DNA of 33,841 nt from an uncultured Oribacterium sp. (lineage in GTDB: Bacteria; Bacillota; Clostridia; Lachnospirales; Lachnospiraceae): positions 1 to 33,841 of the forward strand of contig CAKQPT010000024.1 in assembly GCA_934270345.1 (NCBI GenBank), given 5' to 3'. How positions within the stretch are numbered: the first letter of the stretch is position 1; each line of letters opens with the position of its first letter. Both the position numbers and the translations under genes were made by a program. Positions 23,738 through 32,300 of this stretch are shown here, one piece after another. Below the pieces are notes generated by a model that worked only from the letters and a program-made list of their open reading frames with translations, made no database searches and was not told where the DNA came from.

Positions 23738-24898
23738 ATGAGAAGATTAGTAATACTAGGTTCGACCGGTTCCATCGGAACCCAGACCATCGATGTGATC
23801 GAGGGCGATCCGGAGATCAAGGTCACCGGACTCGCGGTCTATGGTTCCATCGAGCAGCTGAAGGCACAGGTGGAGAAGCTCCATCCGGAGGCGGTCTGCA
23901 TCTATGATGAAGCGAAGGCAGAGACCTTCCGGAGCTACGGGCTCCCGGTGAAGGTGCTGAGCGGGATGGACGGGCTGATCGAGCTTGCGACCATGGAGCA
24001 CTGCGATAAAGTCGTGGTCTCCGTCGTCGGCATGATCGGTATCCAGCCGACCATCGCGGCGCTGAAGGCGCATAAGCAGGTCGCTCTCGCAAACAAGGAG
24101 ACCCTCGTCTGCGCCGGTCACATCATCATGCCGCTGGCTGCAGCGTGCGGCATCGAGATCAAGCCGATCGACTCCGAGCACAGCGCCATCTGGCAGTCCC
24201 TGACCGGGGAGCCGCATGACGCCATCGAGAAGATCCTGCTCACGGCGTCTGGCGGACCATTCCGCGGAAAGAAGCGGGACGAGCTTCGCGGGAAGACGAA
24301 GGAGGATGCGCTCAAGCACCCGAACTGGTCGATGGGGCGGAAGATCACGATCGACTCCGCGACGATGGTTAATAAGGGCCTCGAGGTCCTCGAAGCGAGC
24401 TGGCTCTTTGATGTGCCGGTCGATGAAATCAAGGTCGTCGTGCAGCCACAGTCCATCGTGCATTCTGCCGTACAGTATGTTGACGGCTCCGTGAAGGCAC
24501 AGCTCGGACTGCCGGATATGCGTATCCCGATCGAGTACGCCCTGTATGCGCCGAATCGTCGCGCGCTGAAGGAGGACGAACGCCTCGACCTCGCGGCACT
24601 GATGCAGCTCACCTTTGAGAATCCGGATATGGAGACCTTCAAGGGCCTCGCCCTCGGCTACCGCGCCGGCCGGACCGGCGGATCCATGCCGACCGTCTAT
24701 AACGCGGCCAATGAGGAAGCCGTTGCGATGTTCCTGCAGGACCGCATCGATTTCCTGGAGATCGCGGACGTCATCGAAGAGGCCATGGAGGCCCATGAGG
24801 GCCACGTCCTCGCGGCACCGACCCTCGCGGAGATCCTCGACATCGAAGCCTGGGCCCGCGACTTCGTTCGGACACACTCAAAGATCGTAAGAGTGTAG
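23738..24898 (+). CDS. 1-deoxy-D-xylulose 5-phosphate reductoisomerase
   Basis: Dxr performs the NADPH-dependent second step of the MEP isoprenoid pathway and is the fosmidomycin target. The nucleotide-binding GSTGSIG is at 8-14, ALANKETLVCAG at 117-127, and the metal ligands lie in PIDSEHSAIWQ (Asp146, Glu148), followed by LTASGGPFR and TIDSATMVNKGLEV. Length 386 aa is normal. ATG follows GAGG. A hairpin element starts 16 nt after the stop, placed between dxr and rseP. Confidence 0.98.
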   Translation: MRRLVILGSTGSIGTQTIDVIEGDPEIKVTGLAVYGSIEQLKAQVEKLHPEAVCIYDEAKAETFRSYGLPVKVLSGMDGLIELATMEHCDKVVVSVVGMIGIQPTIAALKAHKQVALANKETLVCAGHIIMPLAAACGIEIKPIDSEHSAIWQSLTGEPHDAIEKILLTASGGPFRGKKRDELRGKTKEDALKHPNWSMGRKITIDSATMVNKGLEVLEASWLFDVPVDEIKVVVQPQSIVHSAVQYVDGSVKAQLGLPDMRIPIEYALYAPNRRALKEDERLDLAALMQLTFENPDMETFKGLALGYRAGRTGGSMPTVYNAANEEAVAMFLQDRIDFLEIADVIEEAMEAHEGHVLAAPTLAEILDIEAWARDFVRTHSKIVRV

Positions 24899-24914
24899 AT
24901 ATTACAGTTCAGCT

Positions 24915-25147
24915 AAGGGGACCCGGAGGGGCGGCAACGGAGGCACAGTACTCCGAGGCCGGTTCAATCTAAGCCGGGGACCCTAAGCGGCACTAGGCCC
25001 TCTGCAATCGCTGAGTTTTCTTTATGAAAACTCAGCGTTGCTAGAGGGTTCCAGGGATAGATGACACCAAGTGCCGCTAAGGGGACCCGGCTTGATTTCA
25101 CACGGCCTCTACGTATGGCCTCTGTTGCCGCCCCTCCGGGTCCCCTT
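24915..25147 (+). repeat. Long-hairpin repeat element, copy 3 (complete)
   Basis: A 233-nt element inside the operon. P1: AAGGGGACCCGGAGGGGCGG from 24915 pairs with the arm ending TCCCCTT at 25147, a stem of about 28 bp with one G-U pair. CACAGTACTCC lies opposite CGTATGG. P2 is GAGGCCG/CGGCCTC. P3 is AAGCCGGG-GA-CCCTAAGCGGCACT with AGTGCCGCTAAGGG-GA-CCCGGCTT, including a GA/GA internal loop and the conserved A-A mismatch. P4 at 24998-25048 has a bulged T. TTTTATT follows the last stem base, so it could terminate transcription. The rseP ribosome binding site begins 6 nt after the stem. Confidence 0.92.
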
Positions 25148-25161
25148 TTATTAAGGAGTTT

Positions 25162-26469
25162 ATGACTATCATCAGTATCATCATCGCTATATTCGGTCTC
25201 GGCTTCCTGGTTTTCTTCCATGAGCTCGGTCATTTTCTGGCCGCGAAGCTCTGTCACGTCGGTGTCCTCGAGTTTTCCATCGGGATGGGGCCGCGGATTC
25301 TCAGCCGTGTCATCGGAAACACCCGTTACTCCCTCAAGCTTTTGCCATTCGGCGGAAGCTGCGCGATGCTCGGAGAGGACAGCGCCGGCTCCGGTGATTT
25401 CTCGACCCCGCAGGGGCGACCGGAGGAGAGGGCTGCAGTTGGAGATGATTCAGGCTCAGCATGCCGAGACGGTTTCCAGCCACCGTCTGGTCGCCCTGCA
25501 TCCTGCACGAATTTCGACTCCTTCCCGTCCCGGGAAGGAGATACAGATGTGCACTGGATCGACTACGACGGCGTCCGCTTCCGGAGTGACGAGATCGCGA
25601 AGTACAGCTTCAACGAGAAGTCGGCACCGCAGCGCTTCTTCATCTGCATCGCGGGTGTGCTGAATAACTTCATCCTCGCGACCATCCTAGCCTTCGTACT
25701 GGTCGGGTTCTGCGGTTACGACCGCCTCTATGTCATGGAGACCACGCCGGATACCCCGGTGGCGGAGGCTGGCTTCGAGCGTGGCGACGCGCTGCAGTCG
25801 ATCGGCTATGAGGGGAAGCGGCAGAGTGCCGTACCGGGCTACCGCGACCTCTTCATCTGGCTCTATGTAAATGCGACAGACTTTGATGAGAACACGAAGC
25901 TGGAGGCCGTGGTGCTCCGAGACGGAGAGCAGCAGACGCTCTACTTCCAGCCGTACTACGATACGACACAGCAGAAGTACAAGCTCGGCATCAGCTTTTA
26001 CGGCGGACGTTTTCTGCCAGCGAATGCACGGGAGTTCGTCGAGGATGCCTTCTACGAGGTCCGCTACAACACGACCGTCGTGCTCCAGAGCCTGCGACTT
26101 CTGTTCCATGGCCGCGTCCAGCGCCAGGAGGTGATGGGACCGGTCGGTGCAGTGACGGTCATGGGCTCCACGGTAGAGCAGTCCTCCCAGTACGGTGCGC
26201 TCAATGCTTTCCTCGTACTGCTGGAGCTTCTCGTGATGCTCTCGGCGAACCTCGGCGTGATGAACCTGCTGCCGGTGCCGGCCCTCGATGGCGGACGCCT
26301 GCTGTTCATCCTGCTCGAGATGATCTCGAGACGACGCCTCGACCCGCAGCTCGAGGAGCGCATCAACCAGATCGGCATGATTCTGCTACTGCTTCTGATG
26401 GCCGCCGTCATGTCAAACGATATACTGAATCTGTTCACCGGCGCGTACAGCGCGATGCTTGGGAGGTAA
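25162..26469 (+). CDS. RIP metalloprotease RseP (site-2 protease) with an inserted linker
   Basis: A membrane zinc protease that cuts transmembrane segments such as those of anti-sigma factors. TM1 contains the HELGH zinc motif (20-24). A second hydrophobic stretch lies at about 158-183, a PDZ domain between about 188 and 280, and the LLPVPALDGG motif supplying the third ligand near residue 375, followed by the last TM segments. Length 435 aa exceeds the usual 340-370. The excess is a Gly/Ser/Arg/Asp-rich segment at about 73-130, encoded by hairpin-rich DNA (25410-25540). The reading frame stays open through it. ATG 25162 follows AAGGAG. The gene overlaps functionally with neighbours in envelope biogenesis, and ispG starts 3 nt after its stop. 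Confidence 0.94.
   Translation: MTIISIIIAIFGLGFLVFFHELGHFLAAKLCHVGVLEFSIGMGPRILSRVIGNTRYSLKLLPFGGSCAMLGEDSAGSGDFSTPQGRPEERAAVGDDSGSACRDGFQPPSGRPASCTNFDSFPSREGDTDVHWIDYDGVRFRSDEIAKYSFNEKSAPQRFFICIAGVLNNFILATILAFVLVGFCGYDRLYVMETTPDTPVAEAGFERGDALQSIGYEGKRQSAVPGYRDLFIWLYVNATDFDENTKLEAVVLRDGEQQTLYFQPYYDTTQQKYKLGISFYGGRFLPANAREFVEDAFYEVRYNTTVVLQSLRLLFHGRVQRQEVMGPVGAVTVMGSTVEQSSQYGALNAFLVLLELLVMLSANLGVMNLLPVPALDGGRLLFILLEMISRRRLDPQLEERINQIGMILLLLLMAAVMSNDILNLFTGAYSAMLGR
25410..25540 (+). repeat. Block of hairpins within the rseP coding sequence
   Basis: GCAGG-G-GCGACC (25410-25421) pairs with GGTCGCCCTGC (25489-25499). Inside, AGACGGT/ACCGTCT (25467-25473 with 25482-25488) and GGCTG/CAGCC are alternative helices. 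Directly after comes a perfect 10-bp hairpin, CTCCTTCCCG/CGGGAAGGAG (25518-25540). The block coincides with the extra protein segment that typical RseP lacks. Confidence 0.65.
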
Positions 26470-26472
26470 AAA

Positions 26473-27531
26473 ATGTTAGCAAGAGAGAAGACCCGTGTGG
26501 TTTCCATCGGTAATGTAAAGATCGGCGGGGAGAACCCGATCGCGATTCAGTCCATGTGCAACACGAAGACGGAGGATGTCGTGGCGACCGTCGCGCAGAT
26601 CCACCGGCTCGAGAAGGCCGGCTGCCAGATCATCCGCTGCACCGTGCCGACCCATGAGGCCGCTGTGGCGATCGGCGAGATCAAAAAGCAGATTTCGATT
26701 CCGCTCGTGGCGGACATCCATTTCGACTATCGAATGGCGATCGAGGCGATGGAAAACGGCGCGGATAAGATCCGCATCAACCCAGGCAATATCGGCTCGA
26801 ATGAGAAGATCCGGGCCGTTGTCGACTGCGCGAAGGAGCGGAACATCCCGATCCGTGTCGGCGTCAACTCCGGCTCGCTCGAGAAGGACCTCATCGCGAA
26901 GTACGGCGGGCACGTCACCGCCGAGGGCATCGTGGAGTCCGCGCTCGATAAGGTCCACCTCATCGAGGATATGGGCTATGATAACCTCGTTATCTCCATC
27001 AAGTCCTCCGACGTCCTGATGTGCACCCGCGCGCACGAGCTGATCTGCCAGCAGACGGACTACCCGCTGCACGTCGGCATCACCGAAGCCGGTACGATGT
27101 GGTCCGGCAACATCAAGTCCGCCCTCGGCCTCGGTATGATCCTTTCCCAGGGCATCGGCAACACCATCCGTGTATCACTGAGTGCGGATCCGGTCGAAGA
27201 GATCAAGTCCGCGAAGCTTATCCTTCGTACCCTCGGGCTTCGAAAGGGCGGTATCGAGGTCGTGTCCTGCCCGACCTGCGGACGCACGAACATCGACCTG
27301 ATCGGCCTCGCAAATCAGGTGCAGACCATGGTCGAGGAGTTCGACGAGAAGTCGTTGAAGGTCGCGGTCATGGGCTGCGTCGTGAACGGCCCGGGTGAAG
27401 CGAAGGAAGCCGACATCGGCATCGCCGGCGGCAAGGGCGAAGGCCTCCTCATCAAGAAGGGTGAGATTATCCGCAAGGTGCCGGAGGATCAGCTGCTCAG
27501 TGTTCTCCGTGAGGAAATTTCCAAATTTTAG
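26473..27531 (+). CDS. 4-hydroxy-3-methylbut-2-enyl diphosphate synthase (flavodoxin-dependent IspG)
   Basis: IspG is an iron-sulphur enzyme of the MEP pathway that converts methylerythritol cyclodiphosphate to HMBPP. The N-terminal TIM barrel starts VSIGNVKIGG and includes IPLVADIHF. The C-terminal cluster ligands are Cys266 and Cys269 (SCPTCGR) and Cys302 (GCVVNGPGEA), with Glu309 as the conserved fourth ligand. Length 352 aa is normal for the short bacterial form. ATG lies 3 nt after rseP, with its GGGAGG inside the rseP end, so the two are tightly coupled. Confidence 0.98.
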   Translation: MLAREKTRVVSIGNVKIGGENPIAIQSMCNTKTEDVVATVAQIHRLEKAGCQIIRCTVPTHEAAVAIGEIKKQISIPLVADIHFDYRMAIEAMENGADKIRINPGNIGSNEKIRAVVDCAKERNIPIRVGVNSGSLEKDLIAKYGGHVTAEGIVESALDKVHLIEDMGYDNLVISIKSSDVLMCTRAHELICQQTDYPLHVGITEAGTMWSGNIKSALGLGMILSQGIGNTIRVSLSADPVEEIKSAKLILRTLGLRKGGIEVVSCPTCGRTNIDLIGLANQVQTMVEEFDEKSLKVAVMGCVVNGPGEAKEADIGIAGGKGEGLLIKKGEIIRKVPEDQLLSVLREEISKF

Positions 27532-27551
27532 TTTTGAAGTGGTTTATTGAC

Positions 27552-27585
27552 AGGGGTCTGACCCCCTTTGTGGGGTCAGACCCCT
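27552..27585. repeat. Paired GGGGTCWGACCCC palindromes forming a 14-bp hairpin upstream of polC
   Basis: AGGGGTCTGACCCC (27552-27565) and GGGGTCAGACCCCT (27572-27585) are perfect inverted copies around CTTTGT. Each half is itself nearly palindromic, so the DNA or RNA can form one long or two short hairpins. It fills most of the 70-nt ispG-polC gap and ends 16 nt before the polC ATG. Confidence 0.85.
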
Positions 27586-27601
27586 TGAATTGGTTTACGT
27601 T

Positions 27602-30600
27602 ATGAAGAAATTTTTTGAAGTTTTCGATTCATTAAACCTGCCGAAGGAGATCGAGGCCCTCGTGACGGATACGTTCGTCACGCGGGTGACGATCACGCGG
27701 GACCGAAAGCTGATCCGCATCCATATCCTGAGCGCGCATCTCATCGATAAGCGGAGCATCTATGCGCTCGAGAAGGCAATCAAGGAGCAGCTGTTCGGGC
27801 GGAAGGAGATCACGGTCCGCATCGCGGAGGAGTTCCATCTGAGTGCGCAGTACAATCCGCGCACGCTCTACGATCTGTACCGTGACTCGATCCTCCTCGA
27901 GATGAAGAACTACGACATCGTGCTCTACAATATGCTGACCAGGGGAAAGCTCGCCTGGACGGCGGATGATACGATGCAGCTGACCGTGCCGGAGTCGAAT
28001 CTCTATAAGACCGCCGCGAAGAAGCTCGAGGCGGCGCTTCACAGTATTTTCGAGAAACGCTGTCATCTGGAGCTTCTGCTTGACATGCACTACGAGGCAC
28101 GGAAGATGGTGGCCCCGGAGCAGCTCGCGCGCGATTATGTGCCGGGCGGTCAGGAGGACGAGGAGGCGGCCCAGCGCCGTCGTCAGGCGCTGCAGCAGAG
28201 CGAAGACTTCATGGATACCCGCGACCCGTTCAATCTGAGCGGCATGGCACGTGCTGCCGGTGACGCCATCGACGGTGGCGGTTCTTCTGCATTGACCCAG
28301 GGGAATGCTGCGTCGGCGCAACGTCGTGCGAATCCGGCTCCGGAAGCTCCAGCGGCCAATGCAAACGCCCGGAACGCAGGCGCTCCGCAGCGGGAGAGCG
28401 GCTCCGGAAACCGTTTCGGCGGCATCGGGGGCGGTTCTGGCTCTTTCCAGCGGCGGAAGCGTGCGTTTAAGATGTCCGAGAACGAGGAGGTGCTCTACGG
28501 GCGCTACTTCGAGGGCGATGCCGTGAAGCTCGAGGATGTCGACGCCAGCTCCGGAAATGTCATCGTGGCCGGGCAGATATTCCTCGTGCATGATCCGGTG
28601 CACACGCGTACCGGTAAGAACATCCTCAAGTTCGACGTCACCGATTTTACCGACTCGATCTCCGTGAAGATCTTCGTCGAGGATGAGGATATGGAGCTTG
28701 CGCAGAGCTTCGTGAAGCCGGGCACCGCACTGAAGATCAAGGGCACCGTGTCCTACGACTCCTTCGACAAGCAGGTCGAGATGAGCTTCATCGACGGTAT
28801 CGTGCGGTATCAGATGAACCGCGCGAAGCGGGAGGACCGCTCGCCGGAGAAGCGTGTGGAGCTGCATCTGCACACGAAGATGTCGGATATGGACGGCGTC
28901 ACCGATGTCAATGACTACATCGACACGGCGATTTCCTTCGGCATGAAGGCGATGGCGATCACCGATCACGGCGTCGTGCAGGCCTTCCCGGATGCCAACA
29001 TTTACCTGAAGAAGATCAAGCACGATAAGGATTTCAAGTTGATCTATGGCTGTGAAGGCTATCTCGTCGATGACCTCGAGACCATCGTGCAGAACGAGAA
29101 GGGGCAGGGGCTCGACCACGACACCGTCGTCTTCGATATCGAGACCACCGGCTTCAGTGCCGAGAGCGACCACATCATCGAGATCGGTGCGGTGAAGCTC
29201 CGGAACAACGAAATCGTCGACCGCATGGATGTCTTCGTGAACCCGGGCGTCCCGATCCCGTTCCGCATCACGCAGCTCACGAGCATTGACGACAGCATGG
29301 TTATGGACGCAGATCCGATCGAGAAGGTTCTTCCGGACTTCCTCGACTGGTGTGGCGATGCGGTGATCGTCGCGCATAATGCGGGCTTCGATACCGGCTT
29401 CATCGCAAAGAACGCGAAGCGGCTCGGGCTACCATATGATCCGACCATCCTCGACACGGTGAGTCTCAGCCGTCTGCTGCTCCCGCAGCTGAACCGCTAT
29501 AAGCTGGACACCGTTGCGAAGGAGCTCGGGGTCTCGCTCGAGCATCACCACCGTGCGGTGGATGATGCCGCCTGCACCGCTGAAATCTATATGAAGGAGA
29601 TCGAGATGGTACGTGGACGGGGCGCGACGCTGCTGTCCGACATCGATCATCTCGAGTTCGATCATGCCGCAAACGTCATGAAGCTTCCTTCCTACCATAT
29701 CGTACTGCTCGCGAAGAACGACGTCGGCCGGATCAATCTCTACCGGCTCATCTCCGAGAGCCACTTAAAGTACTTTAAATCCCGTCCGCGTATCCCGAAG
29801 TCCCTGCTCCGGGAGCTCCGGGAGGGCCTCATCATCGGCAGCGCCTGTGTCGCCGGTGAGGTGTTCCAGGCGATGACGCGCGGAGCGGATGAGCAGCAGC
29901 TCATGAACATTGCCTCCTTCTACGATTATCTGGAGGTGCAGCCGCTCGGGAACAACAGCTTCATGATCGCAAGTGACAAGTACACTGCGAACAGCACGCA
30001 GAACCTGATTGATTATAATCTGAAGATTATCGACATCGCGGCACAGCTCGGGAAGCCGGTCTGCGCGACCTGCGACTGCCATTATGTCGACGAGGAGGAT
30101 GACATCTACCGGAAGATCATCCAGGCCGGCCGCGGCTTCGACGAGGAGGAGAGTGATGCGAAGCTCTACTTCCGTACGACCCAGGAGATGCTGGACGAGT
30201 TCAGCTACCTCGAGCCGGAAAAGGCGAAGGAAATCGTCATCGACAACCCGAACATGATCGCCGACATGTGCGACAAGATCCGTCCGGTCCGTCCAGATAA
30301 GTGTCCGCCGGTCATCGAGCACTCCGACGAGACACTGCGTCAGATCTGCCACGAGACCGCGCACCGCATCTATGGACCGGAGCTGCCGAAGATCGTGTCC
30401 GACCGTCTCGAGACGGAGCTGAACTCGATCATCAGCAACGGCTACTCCGTCATGTACATCATCGCGCAGAAGCTCGTAGACAAGTCGAACGAGGACGGCT
30501 ACCTCGTCGGCTCGCGAGGATCCGTCGGCTCGTCCTTCGCGGCGACCATGGCGCACATCACGGAGGTCAATCCGCTGAGTCCGCACTATGTCTGCCCGAA

Positions 30601-32206
30601 GTGCTACTGGTACGACTTCGATTCACCGGAGGTCAAGAAGTACTCCGGTATGGCGGGCTGCGACATGCCGCCGAAGAAGTGCCCGAAGTGCGGCACGGAG
30701 CTCAACCGTATGGGCTTCGATATCCCGTTCGAGACCTTCCTGGGCTTTAACGGTGATAAGGAGCCGGATATCGACCTGAACTTCTCCGGCGAATATCAGG
30801 CGAAGGCGCATGCCTACACCGGTGTCATCTTCGGCGACGGCCACACCTTCAAGGCGGGCACCATCGGTACCCTCGCCGACAAGACGGCCTTCGGTATGGT
30901 GAAGAAGTATTACGAGGAGAAGGGCATCGATAAGCGAAGAGCGGAGATCGACCGTCTCGTGCAAGGCTGCGTCGGCGTACGCCGGACCACGGGCCAGCAC
31001 CCAGGCGGTATCGTCGTGCTGCCACATGGTGAAGAGATCAACACCTTCACCCCGGTACAGCATCCGGCCAATGACATTACCAGCCCGATCATCACCACCC
31101 ATTTCGATTACCATAAGATCGACCATAACCTGCTGAAGCTCGACATCCTCGGACACGATGACCCGACCATGATCCGGCGTCTCCAGGACCTGACGGGCAT
31201 CGATCCGGTTAACGACATCCCGCTCGACAATAAAGAGGTGATGAGCCTCTTTGCTTCGACGGAAGCGCTGCACATCCGTCCGGAGGACATCCACGGCGTC
31301 AAGCTCGGCTGCCTCGGGATCCCGGAGTTCGGTACCTCCTTCGCGATGCAGATGGTCGAGGACACGAAGCCGAAGTACCTTTCGGACCTCGTGCGTATCT
31401 CGGGCCTCAGCCACGGTACGGACGTGTACCTGAACAACGCACAGGACCTCATCAAGAACGGTACGACCACGCTGCAGGAAGCGATCTGCTGTCGAGATGA
31501 TATCATGGTCTACCTCATGCATAAGGGGATGGATCCGGGTGAGTCCTTCACCATCATGGAGTTCACCCGAAAGCACAAGGGCCTGAAGGACGAATGGTGC
31601 CAGGACATGCTCGATCACGGTGTCCCGCAGTGGTACATCGACGCCTGCAAGAAGATCAAGTACATGTTCCCGAAGGCCCACGCCGCCGCCTATGTCATGA
31701 TGGCGTGGCGTGTCGCCTACTGTAAGGTATTCTATCCGGTCGAGTACTACACGGCGTACTACAGTATCCGTGCGGACGGCTTCGACTACGATAAGATGTG
31801 TGGCGGTGTCGACAAGCTTCGCTACTACATCGATGAGTATATGAAGATCCCGCATCCGACGAATACGGAAGCGGTGTGTCTCCGCGATATGAAGATCTGC
31901 GAGGAGATGTATGCGCGCGGCATCGAGTTCGCGCCGCTCGACATCTATAAGGCGAAGGCGAAGGACTTCACGATTACACCGGATCGGAAGATCATGCCGA
32001 GCTTCACCTCCATGGCCGGCCTCGGTGAGGCCGTAGCCCAGGGCATCGAGGACGGCGCGAAGAGTGGTGCGCGCTACCTCAGTAAGGACGACTTCATGAA
32101 CCGGACGCACTGCCCGAAGGGCTTCGTCGATAAGTTCTCGGAGCTCGGACTGCTCGGCGACATCCCGTCGTCGAACCAGATGAGTATTTTCGATATGCTG
32201 GGATGA
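27602..32206 (+). CDS. DNA polymerase III alpha subunit, PolC type
   Basis: The replicative polymerase of low-GC Gram-positive lineages, with built-in 3'-5' proofreading. In order: N-terminal domain (1-190); low-complexity Ala/Gly/Asn/Gln-rich linker (about 195-285); OB domain; PHP domain beginning VELHLHTK (His422); inserted DEDDh exonuclease VVFDIETTGFS (Asp512, Glu514) with HNAGFDTGFI and HHRAVDD; remaining PHP; zinc site CPKC..CPKC; palm with PDIDLNF (1055-1061, Asp1056 and Asp1058); fingers and helix-hairpin-helix region. Length is 1534 aa from ATG 27602, against a usual 1430-1470; the linker explains most of the excess. Start choice rests on the family-like MKKFFEVF. No Shine-Dalgarno is visible, because the repeat hairpin occupies that region. 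A TTG at 27590 is the alternative. Confidence 0.97.
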   Translation: MKKFFEVFDSLNLPKEIEALVTDTFVTRVTITRDRKLIRIHILSAHLIDKRSIYALEKAIKEQLFGRKEITVRIAEEFHLSAQYNPRTLYDLYRDSILLEMKNYDIVLYNMLTRGKLAWTADDTMQLTVPESNLYKTAAKKLEAALHSIFEKRCHLELLLDMHYEARKMVAPEQLARDYVPGGQEDEEAAQRRRQALQQSEDFMDTRDPFNLSGMARAAGDAIDGGGSSALTQGNAASAQRRANPAPEAPAANANARNAGAPQRESGSGNRFGGIGGGSGSFQRRKRAFKMSENEEVLYGRYFEGDAVKLEDVDASSGNVIVAGQIFLVHDPVHTRTGKNILKFDVTDFTDSISVKIFVEDEDMELAQSFVKPGTALKIKGTVSYDSFDKQVEMSFIDGIVRYQMNRAKREDRSPEKRVELHLHTKMSDMDGVTDVNDYIDTAISFGMKAMAITDHGVVQAFPDANIYLKKIKHDKDFKLIYGCEGYLVDDLETIVQNEKGQGLDHDTVVFDIETTGFSAESDHIIEIGAVKLRNNEIVDRMDVFVNPGVPIPFRITQLTSIDDSMVMDADPIEKVLPDFLDWCGDAVIVAHNAGFDTGFIAKNAKRLGLPYDPTILDTVSLSRLLLPQLNRYKLDTVAKELGVSLEHHHRAVDDAACTAEIYMKEIEMVRGRGATLLSDIDHLEFDHAANVMKLPSYHIVLLAKNDVGRINLYRLISESHLKYFKSRPRIPKSLLRELREGLIIGSACVAGEVFQAMTRGADEQQLMNIASFYDYLEVQPLGNNSFMIASDKYTANSTQNLIDYNLKIIDIAAQLGKPVCATCDCHYVDEEDDIYRKIIQAGRGFDEEESDAKLYFRTTQEMLDEFSYLEPEKAKEIVIDNPNMIADMCDKIRPVRPDKCPPVIEHSDETLRQICHETAHRIYGPELPKIVSDRLETELNSIISNGYSVMYIIAQKLVDKSNEDGYLVGSRGSVGSSFAATMAHITEVNPLSPHYVCPKCYWYDFDSPEVKKYSGMAGCDMPPKKCPKCGTELNRMGFDIPFETFLGFNGDKEPDIDLNFSGEYQAKAHAYTGVIFGDGHTFKAGTIGTLADKTAFGMVKKYYEEKGIDKRRAEIDRLVQGCVGVRRTTGQHPGGIVVLPHGEEINTFTPVQHPANDITSPIITTHFDYHKIDHNLLKLDILGHDDPTMIRRLQDLTGIDPVNDIPLDNKEVMSLFASTEALHIRPEDIHGVKLGCLGIPEFGTSFAMQMVEDTKPKYLSDLVRISGLSHGTDVYLNNAQDLIKNGTTTLQEAICCRDDIMVYLMHKGMDPGESFTIMEFTRKHKGLKDEWCQDMLDHGVPQWYIDACKKIKYMFPKAHAAAYVMMAWRVAYCKVFYPVEYYTAYYSIRADGFDYDKMCGGVDKLRYYIDEYMKIPHPTNTEAVCLRDMKICEEMYARGIEFAPLDIYKAKAKDFTITPDRKIMPSFTSMAGLGEAVAQGIEDGAKSGARYLSKDDFMNRTHCPKGFVDKFSELGLLGDIPSSNQMSIFDMLG

Positions 32207-32213
32207 TCCAGGT

Positions 32214-32258
32214 AATAAAAGACCCCGCAGGACAGATTGTCCTCCGGGGTTCCTGTTT
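32214..32258. terminator. Bidirectional terminator between polC and tyrA
   Basis: ACCCCG-C-AGGACA (32222-32234) pairs with TGTCCT-C-CGGGGT (32238-32250) around GAT. On the - strand the stem is followed by TCTTTTATTA, a good tract ending tyrA. On the + strand by TCCTGTTTCTT, a weaker one ending polC. Confidence 0.85.
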
Positions 32259-32288
32259 CTTAAGAATTTCGTAATGGGGTCAGACCCC
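32259..32288 (+). repeat. 30-bp interspersed unit with GGGGTCAGACCCC palindrome, copy A
   Basis: CTTAAGAATTTCGTAA (32259-32274), one base, then GGGGTCAGACCCC (32276-32288). The palindrome extends to 21 bp (TAATGGGGTC-A-GACCCCATTA, 32272-32292). The same 16-bp flank precedes the palindrome at 33748. Confidence 0.85.
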
Positions 32289-32300
32289 ATTAAATTTTTA

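Noticed and set aside
27547..27552. TTGACA before polC as a -35 box
   Set aside because: The position 17 nt downstream reads GTGGGG inside the palindrome, so no -10 is present.
27632..29377. 581-codon antisense open frame opposite polC
   Set aside because: Same composition effect. PolC domains on the + strand are unambiguous.
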